In this document: piece by piece, positions 49,857 to 56,180 of the stretch
Layout of the letters: every line of letters begins with the position of its first letter
How positions within the stretch are numbered: position 1 is the first letter of the stretch
From: an uncultured Pelagibacteraceae bacterium
Lineage (GTDB): Bacteria; Pseudomonadota; Alphaproteobacteria; Pelagibacterales; Pelagibacteraceae
Assembly (NCBI GenBank): GCA_902585265.1
Contig: CACICY010000001.1
Span: 1-64,000 of the forward strand
Length of the DNA: 64,000 nucleotides
Reading direction: 5' to 3'
Position numbers and translations under genes: made by a program
Notes under the pieces: model-generated
Told to the model about the DNA's origin: nothing
Seen by the model: the letters and a program-made list of their open reading frames with translations, nothing else
Databases searched by the model: none

Positions 49857-50278
49857 TATTATTAAATTCTTATTTTCTTATTTACGTAAGACATAACAAC
49901 AAAAGGGGCTGCCGAAAGGCAGCTCTAACTCACCCCCTAATCACACCTGTCCCCACGACCATGTTTCATGTTCCATGAGTCTTTATGCGAGTAATTTACG
50001 ATAATTAAAAAAATGCATGAGAGTGAATTTAATAGTTGAATCCAGGATAACTTTTCTGTAAATGACGTACATCAGTTGGATCCAGAGCCAACACAAAAAT
50101 TCTAGCGAAACATTAATCACGAATAATTAACCAAGAAACATTTGTTTGATCGTGATTTTATGTTAAGAGATTCACAGTAATAATTCCAATTACAAATCAC
50201 AAATCATCACGATCGCAGTTTCTCTAACTAATCACTAGGGGAGCTGCATTTATTTAACTTAACGTTGAAAGGACGTGA
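49857..50278 (+). other. 422-bp non-coding control region of the satellite
   Basis: No credible gene. A hairpin GCTGCC-GAAA-GGCAGC lies at 49908-49923, without a T run. Several copies of an ATCACGA/TCGTGAT motif follow: AATCACGAAT at 50115-50124, ATCGTGATT at 50149-50157 and ATCACGAT at 50206-50213, plus looser AATCAC at 50195-50200 and 50230-50235 and ACGTGATT at 50273-50280. Spaced repeats before a replication operon could be repressor operators or an origin recognised by the PrimPol protein. Confidence 0.55.
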
Positions 50279-50722
50279 TTGATTATGAAGAATAGAACAA
50301 TAAAAGATCCCACGTATTCGATCTATAAAGATGGTGGAAACGTAGAGAATAAAGCAAAAGCAGCAGGTAAAGATGAGCTGCTTAAATTAGCAAAAGATGA
50401 AGCAGATATAAGGTTTGATGTTGAGGGCGAGATTATCGACATCTTACAAGAGAACTATCAAAAAGAAAAAAAACCAGGTCAGAGTTTTTTAGATTGGTTA
50501 GATACAAAACCTAGATCGTACTTTTTAAAAATTCCTCTTTCATTAAAAGATGGAGGAAACGTCATCTTGTTATCCGACTATTTGAAACAAAAAGAAAAAC
50601 CAAAAATTAAACGTATCAATTTAGATTCAGCAGCTCCTGGCAGAACTCTTGATAGCTTAACAGAAGCAGAGAGAGAAGTTGTTAATAAATTATTACGTAT
50701 GACATTTGGTAAGGAGGACTAA
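50279..50722 (+). CDS. Unknown protein of the satellite, with a repeated KDGGNV motif
   Basis: A 147-aa soluble protein that I do not recognise. AAAGGA at 50267-50272 is 6 nt from a TTG start at 50279; the ATG at 50285 is 12 nt away, so TTG is favoured. The hexapeptide KDGGNV occurs at residues 17-22 and 90-95. The middle is acidic and helical, and the C terminus (LTEAEREVVNKLLRMTFG) is an amphipathic helix. It is the first gene of the replication/packaging operon, and the next gene starts 1 bp after its stop. A regulator or replication accessory is possible, unproven. Confidence 0.75.
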   Translation: MIMKNRTIKDPTYSIYKDGGNVENKAKAAGKDELLKLAKDEADIRFDVEGEIIDILQENYQKEKKPGQSFLDWLDTKPRSYFLKIPLSLKDGGNVILLSDYLKQKEKPKIKRINLDSAAPGRTLDSLTEAEREVVNKLLRMTFGKED

Positions 50723-50723
50723 C

Positions 50724-52727
50724 ATGAGATCTCTTGATGATTTGAAACGTTGGAAAGATTATGGATTTGTTTTAACACCTGTTGCAGAAGATAAATCTCC
50801 AGGATTAAAACCAAAACAAAAATGGAAGTATGATTGGTCAGATGAAACTTTATTAAGTGCTGATCGTTTAGGTGTGTTCCATGATCCGAGTAGCGTGTTC
50901 TCGATTGACTTTGATGATGATGATTACGTAGCTCACAAATACCTGCAGCTGCTACCAGATACTTTTACAGATGGTAAAGTTATCAATGGTCATAGAGTCA
51001 TGACTCATAGAACGTATAAAGCTAATGGACAAGGAGCTCCATCTATAAATGGTTATCCTAAATATCCTAAAAATATTTCTAAAAAGAAAGGATTACTTGT
51101 TGAAGTTTTAACAGGTAAGCAAACAATCTTTACAGGGGGCGATAGGTTTATCGCTTTAGATATTCCACCTGCAGAGGTTGATATAAAATCTTTAGAAAAA
51201 AAATTAAAATTAATTTGTTTCTTTACAGAAGTTGAAAAAGTTTGGAGTGCAGAGGGTGGCAGAGATGAAGCTCATCTACGTCTTGCAGGAGCTCTAGCTA
51301 AATTACCTGCAGACGAATATCCAGAGGAGCTGCTACAGCAATTCCAGGAACAGCTTTGTATAAACACAGGGGATCATGAGTTAAAAAACAGAACTCAAAA
51401 GATACGTTATCAAAGAAAGCAATTAGAAAATGGTAAGAAGATCTTTGGTATTACAGAGTTAAGATCCCATTTAGAGAGCGAATTAGAGGCATATAACCTA
51501 CTGTTTGAGGAGGAAGTAAAGGAGGAGGACACAGATCCGAAAGAGTATCCATTAATAGATGGATTAACTTTTGATACGATTGAATATCCGAAAGTAAATT
51601 TAATTGTAGATCCAATTATTCCAGAACGTAGTTTCAATCAGATCTATGGTTATTATGAATCTGGAAAGACAATGTTTGGTGTTGCTCTTTCAATGGCCAT
51701 GTGCAGTGGTCGAGATTTTCTAGGTTGGACAATTCCTAATCCTGTTCCAACGTTATATGTTGAGTCAGAACTACCTGGAGATCAATTTAGATCAAGACGT
51801 AATGCAATCAAAACAGATTACTTCGAGAAAGGAATTCCATTTAGAGCTGAACATCATTTCACATTAACACAAGATGATTTGACAATGGCAGGTTTCAAAT
51901 ATGGATTTAAGTCAATCGCTGTTGCACAACATGAGGGCAAAGACGCTGCTAAAGATTATGGACGTAAAGGTAGAGAGTTTATTGAAAACATTCTTTACAA
52001 GATAGAACAACGTACAGGTCGAAAGCCATTTTATTTTTTAGATAACATGACACGTCTTGCAACCATTGATGAAAACAAAGCTCCAGATTGGCACCCATTT
52101 ATAAATTGGGGAATAGATATAAAGAACAAAGGATTTGCAGGTTGCTTTGTCCATCATGCTAACAAGGGAGGAAACTCTAAAGGATCATCTGGATCAAGTA
52201 CAATAGGAAGATTATTAGATACGTCTATTGCCTTGAGAAAGTTAGACAATGAGTATCGTTTTGACATGACAGGTAAAGCTAATATGCAGAGCTCTATTGA
52301 GTTTGATAAGAGCAGAGGTTTTGGAGGATCGGACGCTTCAAAGAAACGTATTATAACAATGAATGAATATGGGGAGTGGAAAGCTTATCCATATCTTAAA
52401 CAGGTTAGTTTCCAGATCTTAAAATTTCACAATCAAGGTATGAGCCAAAAAGAGATACGTGAGATCCATAAGGAGTTGGATTTATCAGCACCATCTGTTG
52501 ATCGACTTTACAAAGAATTAGTTGAGCTAAAATTAATTCAAAAAGAACGTAAGAGTCATTGTTGGAAGTGTAAAAAAGAGATCTCACATACTCAACATGA
52601 GAGATGTCAAAAATGTACTTCTGGGATTATTTGTAATCACATAGATGACAAGACAGGTAAAGAGTGTGGAGCTTGTTATTGTGAAAACCCAAAAAGGAAA
52701 AAAAATGAAAATAAAACCCCTTACTGA
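50724..52727 (+). CDS. Primase-polymerase / RecA-like ATPase fusion with HTH and zinc-ribbon tail
   Basis: 667 aa from the ATG at 50724, which has a perfect AAGGAGG six bases upstream; an earlier in-frame start overlaps the previous gene and lacks such a site. Residues 1-155 look like a bifunctional PrimPol domain: SIDFD (D62, D64), GHRVMTHRTY (H90, H95) and VEVLTGKQTIFTGG. Residues 275-515 form a RepA/AAA_25-like ATPase with Walker A GYYESGKT (309-316), Walker B FYFLD (436-440) and HH at 477-478. A winged-helix-like segment follows (572-605), then cysteine pairs C613/C616 and C628/C631 and more Cys to 653. It probably primes and unwinds satellite DNA. Confidence 0.88.
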   Translation: MRSLDDLKRWKDYGFVLTPVAEDKSPGLKPKQKWKYDWSDETLLSADRLGVFHDPSSVFSIDFDDDDYVAHKYLQLLPDTFTDGKVINGHRVMTHRTYKANGQGAPSINGYPKYPKNISKKKGLLVEVLTGKQTIFTGGDRFIALDIPPAEVDIKSLEKKLKLICFFTEVEKVWSAEGGRDEAHLRLAGALAKLPADEYPEELLQQFQEQLCINTGDHELKNRTQKIRYQRKQLENGKKIFGITELRSHLESELEAYNLLFEEEVKEEDTDPKEYPLIDGLTFDTIEYPKVNLIVDPIIPERSFNQIYGYYESGKTMFGVALSMAMCSGRDFLGWTIPNPVPTLYVESELPGDQFRSRRNAIKTDYFEKGIPFRAEHHFTLTQDDLTMAGFKYGFKSIAVAQHEGKDAAKDYGRKGREFIENILYKIEQRTGRKPFYFLDNMTRLATIDENKAPDWHPFINWGIDIKNKGFAGCFVHHANKGGNSKGSSGSSTIGRLLDTSIALRKLDNEYRFDMTGKANMQSSIEFDKSRGFGGSDASKKRIITMNEYGEWKAYPYLKQVSFQILKFHNQGMSQKEIREIHKELDLSAPSVDRLYKELVELKLIQKERKSHCWKCKKEISHTQHERCQKCTSGIICNHIDDKTGKECGACYCENPKRKKNENKTPY

Positions 52728-53169
52728 TAAAGAGAAAACATTTGCTCAATTATTCGTAGAGAATATGTTCTCGAATGATACTCGCACTAATACAGATATT
52801 GCTATTGCTGCAGGTTATGCAAAAGAGTCAGCTCATCAAAGAGCATACGAACTAACTACGTATAAACTTAAACCCCATGTTGTTAAGTACATAGAAGAAC
52901 TAAAAGAAGATTTTAGAGTACGTAATCAAATCACACCAGAAAAACACATGGCACGATTAAATGAAATACATCAGATGGCAAAGGACAAAGGTCAGCTGCA
53001 CACATCATTAAATGCAGAAGTTTATAGAGGCAAGGTTGCAGGTTATTACGTAGAGAAGCAGCTAATCAAACAGGAGGAAACAGAGGAAGAAGTTGAAAAG
53101 AAACTCCAAGAGATAATGGAACGTTATGATTTATTAACATCACATGAGGGGGAAAATGACAAAAAATAA
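52705..53169 (+). CDS. terS: Terminase small subunit (TerS)
   Basis: 154 aa from the ATG at 52705 (AAAAAGGA upstream); the frame is open for 20 more codons inside the previous gene. The N terminus LTDKEKTFAQLFVEN, then a DIAIAAGYAKESAHQRAYEL helix-turn-helix (about residues 28-52) and LKPHVVKYIEEL match phage Terminase_2-type small subunits, and the ITPEKHMARLNEIHQMAKDK and YRGKVAGYYVEKQ segments match their oligomerisation part. An acidic coiled coil ends the protein. TerS recognises the packaging site; no large subunit is encoded in the element. It overlaps the PrimPol gene by 23 bp. Confidence 0.88.
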   Translation: MKIKPLTDKEKTFAQLFVENMFSNDTRTNTDIAIAAGYAKESAHQRAYELTTYKLKPHVVKYIEELKEDFRVRNQITPEKHMARLNEIHQMAKDKGQLHTSLNAEVYRGKVAGYYVEKQLIKQEETEEEVEKKLQEIMERYDLLTSHEGENDKK

Positions 53170-53434
53170 TCAACGTATTGGATTTACAAAAGATCAGATG
53201 ATCCAATTCTTAAAAATATTTCAACACAATACAGATACTATGTTGGAAATGGAGGAGCAGAACTATGAAAATAACAAAAAATATATGGCTATGGAACAGC
53301 AGCTCTTTCACGAAAAATGGAAATGTAGATATTTAGTAAGACGTATTAAAAATATTGCAAAGCATTATGGTGTTCCAGATTTAGCTGTCACAGAGGAGGA
53401 ACTAGATGAACAAATCAAAAGATCAGAAAACTAA
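53156..53434 (+). CDS. Small coiled-coil protein of the satellite
   Basis: 92 aa from the ATG at 53156, which has a GAGGGGGAAA ribosome-binding stretch; it overlaps terS by 14 bp. The middle (about residues 12-65) is a charged helix likely to be a coiled coil, with Met/Glu/Gln-rich turns, and the last part (RIKNIAKHYGVPDLAVTEEELDE) could be a small DNA-binding-like or capping fold. I do not recognise a family. Its place beside TerS suggests a packaging or helper-interference role, which is only inference. Confidence 0.75.
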   Translation: MTKNNQRIGFTKDQMIQFLKIFQHNTDTMLEMEEQNYENNKKYMAMEQQLFHEKWKCRYLVRRIKNIAKHYGVPDLAVTEEELDEQIKRSEN

Positions 53435-53843
53435 AAAACCTAGAACATGGAACGAGGCAATAGTTGAAGCTTCAAACACATATGATGGAACTAATTACGT
53501 ATATGATGGAGCAGATGATACGATAATGACAGAGTCAGAAATGCTAAAAAAATTTACAGCTCAAGAGAAATACGAGATGTTAAAGAAAGTAGCTAACAAT
53601 CAAGAAAAGAAAGAATTTAGAGAAATTGAAAGAAAATACAAAAAAAAGAAGCCCATAGCTCAACGTACAGAGTCATCAAAGGTTAAATCCGATACTATAC
53701 CTACACCAGAATTTCCAAATTTTATAAAACTACAAACAGCTGCACCTGCAGATGATACGTTAAATAAAATATTAAAAGATCGAAATAAACCAGATCCAGA
53801 TTACTTCAAAGGATTGGGAACTTTTTTGCCAAAAAAAATATAA
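53406..53843 (+). CDS. Small basic protein of the satellite, last gene of the operon
   Basis: 145 aa, starting at 53406 after GAGGAGGAAC, and overlapping the previous gene by 29 bp. Lys-rich and mostly disordered in appearance, with a MLKKFTAQEKYEMLKKVANNQEKKEF helix in the middle and a conserved-looking C terminus ending GLGTFLPKKI. No membrane segment or signal peptide. Not recognised. Position in satellites of known type would fit a capsid-remodelling or packaging accessory protein; there is no direct support. Confidence 0.75.
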   Translation: MNKSKDQKTKKPRTWNEAIVEASNTYDGTNYVYDGADDTIMTESEMLKKFTAQEKYEMLKKVANNQEKKEFREIERKYKKKKPIAQRTESSKVKSDTIPTPEFPNFIKLQTAAPADDTLNKILKDRNKPDPDYFKGLGTFLPKKI

Positions 53844-54156
53844 AAAATTTTTCTAACCCATCTATACCTGTGACTATGACGATCTTGTATTACATAGTCA
53901 TATTATCTAAAGTTTAGATTTCAAAAGGGGTATAGGTACCCTAACGTTATAACGTATTACAGATTTGTTTAGGATCCCTTTGGGGATCATGGAGGGAGCT
54001 CAACAGAGCGACCGACATAGCTGCTCTGACGAGTCGATTTTGACTCGGTTTTGACTCGTCTTGTACGTAGATTGTTCGCACACCTTGACCTAGAATCCTG
54101 GACAATATATGCTCTTTTACAATGCTATGTTTTAGCTATTCACGAAACATGGTTAA
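53844..54156 (+). other. Non-coding right end of the satellite
   Basis: About 310 bp with no credible gene. It holds a hairpin TGACTATG/CATAGTCA (53871-53878 and 53893-53900), a perfect 12-bp palindrome ACGTTATAACGT (53944-53955), a hairpin GATCCC-TTTG-GGGATC (53973-53988), and the ACTCG repeats GACGAGTC (54028-54035) and two TTTTGACTCG at 54038-54047 and 54049-54058, spaced 11 bp. The last group mirrors the left end. The upstream palindromes could be a transcription end, a packaging (pac/cos-like) site, or a promoter region. Confidence 0.55.
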
Positions 54157-54182
54157 GGGCACCTGGCAACAGAACGCCCCTT
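54157..54182 (+). repeat. attR: second copy of the 26-bp repeat
   Basis: Identical to 48721-48746. Here the GGGC/GCCC hairpin is followed by TTTTTT, so this copy holds the original T-tract of the ssrA terminator. It sits 22 bp from the 3' end of the convergent tRNA-Leu gene. Confidence 0.92.
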
Positions 54183-54187
54183 TTTTA
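54157..54187 (+). terminator. Displaced native ssrA terminator (hairpin plus T-tract)
   Basis: The hairpin GGGC...GCCC with following T run at 54181-54186 has the form of a rho-independent terminator. In an empty chromosome it would directly follow the tmRNA tag region; in this genome it now ends the satellite instead. The AAAAAA on the other strand may also help end the tRNA-Leu transcript. Confidence 0.75.
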
Positions 54188-54204
54188 TATATAATATTAA
54201 TTAA

Positions 54205-54290
54205 TGGTGCGGCCAGAGAGAATCGAACTCTCATGAGCGAGGCTCACACGGCCCTCAACCGTGCCTGTCTACCAATTTCAGCATGGCCGC
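54205..54290 (-). tRNA. tRNA-Leu (anticodon GAG)
   Basis: 86 nt on the minus strand. The acceptor stem GCGGCCA pairs with TGGCCGC, discriminator A and an encoded CCA end at 54205. The anticodon arm is CACGG-TTGAGGG-CCGTG with anticodon GAG, there is a long variable arm (class II), and the T arm is GAGAG-TTCGATT-CTCTC. It lies just outside attR and is intact. Confidence 0.96.
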
Positions 54291-54302
54291 AAATCATGCG
54301 TC

Positions 54303-54331
54303 AGATTAAATGAATGACAATTCTATTTCAA
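54303..54331 (-). promoter_or_regulatory. Promoter of tRNA-Leu
   Basis: On the minus strand TTGAAA (54331-54326) and TAATCT (54308-54303) are 17 bp apart and would start transcription a few bases before the mature tRNA 5' end. Confidence 0.6.
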
Positions 54332-54348
54332 GTTGATAAGTTTTTATT

Positions 54349-55338
54349 ATGGAATTCACAACCCAAGTTAAAATTGCAACAGATCCTATTTATCAAAAGG
54401 TTTCTAAATCCATTCCTGAAATAGAGTGGGCTACTCATGCACCTTATATTTATAAAATAAATAAACTTAAAAAAGAGAAGAACGCAGTAATTCTTGCTCA
54501 TAATTACCAAACTCCTGAAATATATCATGGCATATCAGATTTTTCAGCAGATTCGTTAGCCTTAGCAATTGAGGCTGCAAAAACAGAGGCTGATATAATT
54601 GTTATGTGCGGTGTACATTTTATGGCGGAGACTGCCAAATTGATGAGTCCAGATAAAAAAGTTTTATTGCCAGATATGAAAGCTGGTTGCTCTTTATCCT
54701 CATCTATAACTGGTGAAGATGTAAGAAACTTAAAAAAACAATATCCTGGTGTTCCTGTTGTTTCATACGTTAACACTTCTGCAGATGTTAAGGCTGAAAC
54801 TGACGTTTGTTGTACATCAGCAAATGCTCTTAAAATTGTAAACTCTTTAGGTGTAAAAAAAGTAATTTTCTTACCCGATGACTATTTAGCAAAATATGTT
54901 GCTTCTCAAACTGATGTAGAAATTATTTCATGGAAAGGAACGTGTGAAGTTCATGAACAATTTAATGATGAAGAGATAAATGAAATAAGAAAAAACAATC
55001 CTGGAATTAAAATTATTGCTCATCCTGAATGTCCTCCTGATGTAATAGAAGCAAGTGATTTTGCTGGTTCAACAAGTGGTATGATTAAATATGTTAAAGA
55101 TAATCAACCTGATAAAGTTATGATGGTTACAGAATGCTCAATGAGCGATAACGTACAAATTGATAATCCTAATGTAGAATTTATTAGACCTTGTAATTTA
55201 TGTCCTCACATGAAGAGGATTACACTTCCTAAAATACTTGATTGTTTAGAAAATGAAACAAACGAATTAATTATGGACCATGAAACAATTGAGAAAGCTA
55301 GAAAATCTGTAGAGAGAATGGCTGAAATAGGCAGATAA
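54349..55338 (+). CDS. nadA: Quinolinate synthase NadA
   Basis: A 329-aa enzyme that condenses iminoaspartate and dihydroxyacetone phosphate to quinolinate. It has the 4Fe-4S cysteines in VMCGVHFM, in the DVCCTSAN segment and in CNLCPHMKR, and the AHNYQTPEI and PDMKAGCSL substrate segments. nadC follows 5 bp later. nadB is not in the window, so iminoaspartate must come from a gene elsewhere. Confidence 0.96.
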   Translation: MEFTTQVKIATDPIYQKVSKSIPEIEWATHAPYIYKINKLKKEKNAVILAHNYQTPEIYHGISDFSADSLALAIEAAKTEADIIVMCGVHFMAETAKLMSPDKKVLLPDMKAGCSLSSSITGEDVRNLKKQYPGVPVVSYVNTSADVKAETDVCCTSANALKIVNSLGVKKVIFLPDDYLAKYVASQTDVEIISWKGTCEVHEQFNDEEINEIRKNNPGIKIIAHPECPPDVIEASDFAGSTSGMIKYVKDNQPDKVMMVTECSMSDNVQIDNPNVEFIRPCNLCPHMKRITLPKILDCLENETNELIMDHETIEKARKSVERMAEIGR

Positions 55339-55343
55339 ATTCT

Positions 55344-56180
55344 GTGCCAAAAATTCAATTAAGTAAAAGTTTTATCCGTTCCACCTGCAAGCTAGCTCTT
55401 AATGAGGATCTTTATCCTTCAGGAGATATTACAACAAATCTATTAAATAATAATTCAATTTCAAAAGTTAAACTAATAAGTAATGAAAAAGGTATTATAG
55501 GTGGATTAGAATTTGCTATACAAACATTTAATTTACTAGACAAAAATATTAAATTTCACATAAAAAAAAAAGAGGGATCAAAAATTATTAAAGGGTCTGT
55601 AATTGCTGTAATTGAAGGTAAAATTAAAAATATATTAATTGGAGAGAGAGTTGCTTTAAATTTTCTCTCCCATATCTCTGGTATTGCAACCAAAACCAAT
55701 AAATTTGTAAAAAAGGTCGGAGAGAAAACAAAAATTTGTTGTACAAGAAAAACAATTCCTAATCTAAGAGTTATTCAAAAATATGCTGTAAAATTAGGAG
55801 GTGGAACAAACCACAGATTTAATTTAAGTGATGAATTTTTAATTAAAGACAATCATCTAGCCTCATCAAAGAAATTTGAAGAAATTGTGAAAAAAGCAAT
55901 TAAAAATAAAAAGAAAAGAAAAATTACTGTTGAGGTTGACACTTTAAAACAATTTAAGAGAATTAATGGACTTAATTTTAATACAGTTCTATTTGATAAT
56001 ATGAGTCCAAAAAATCTTGAAGTAGCTATTAAATATGCAAAAGGTAAATATGAAACTGAAGCTTCTGGAGGAATAACTTTAAAAAATGTAAAAAATCTTG
56101 CTAAAACAAACGTTGATAGAATATCAGTAGGTGAATTAACACATAGTACTCAAGCTTTGGATTTAAAATTAGAGATTTAA
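55344..56180 (+). CDS. nadC: Nicotinate-nucleotide pyrophosphorylase NadC
   Basis: A 278-aa phosphoribosyltransferase that turns quinolinate into nicotinate mononucleotide. It starts with GTG. Key segments are LNEDLYPSGDITTN near the N terminus, LNFLSHISGIAT, TRKTIPNLRVIQKYAVKLGGGTNHR, and C-terminal EASGGITLKNV with the phosphate-binding loop. Very Lys-rich, as expected from AT-rich DNA. Overlaps the convergent ppdK end by 4 bp. Confidence 0.96.
   Translation: MPKIQLSKSFIRSTCKLALNEDLYPSGDITTNLLNNNSISKVKLISNEKGIIGGLEFAIQTFNLLDKNIKFHIKKKEGSKIIKGSVIAVIEGKIKNILIGERVALNFLSHISGIATKTNKFVKKVGEKTKICCTRKTIPNLRVIQKYAVKLGGGTNHRFNLSDEFLIKDNHLASSKKFEEIVKKAIKNKKKRKITVEVDTLKQFKRINGLNFNTVLFDNMSPKNLEVAIKYAKGKYETEASGGITLKNVKNLAKTNVDRISVGELTHSTQALDLKLEI

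Larger units (their letters stand above)
48721..54182 (+). mobile_element. PICI-like phage satellite integrated in the 3' end of ssrA
   Basis: A 5,436-bp unit is bounded by 26-bp identical repeats in the tmRNA terminal hairpin. It encodes, all rightward, a tyrosine integrase, an unknown 147-aa protein, a PrimPol-ATPase fusion, a terminase small subunit and two more small unknown proteins; the last five genes form one overlapping or nearly overlapping operon. There is no large terminase, portal, capsid, tail or lysis gene, so it is not a prophage remnant of ordinary type. Integrase plus own replication plus TerS alone is the hallmark of phage-inducible chromosomal islands and related packaging-parasitic elements. 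All genes look intact, so the element may be active. No recognisable repressor or excisionase gene was found. Confidence 0.88.

Noticed and set aside
53406..53843. Large-terminase or portal fragment at the end of the satellite operon
   Set aside because: The 145-aa protein has no ATPase or nuclease motif and its own good ribosome-binding site.
48721..54182. Degenerate prophage or gene transfer agent remnant
   Set aside because: No structural, lysis or large-terminase gene or pseudogene is seen, all genes present are intact and the ends are precise repeats, which fits a satellite better.
48721..54182. Plasmid-derived or conjugative element
   Set aside because: No relaxase, coupling protein, partition or type IV secretion gene is present.
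54122..54313. Open frame of 63 codons over the tRNA-Leu and attR
   Set aside because: It is made of the antisense of the tRNA and the att hairpin; no ribosome-binding site or homology.
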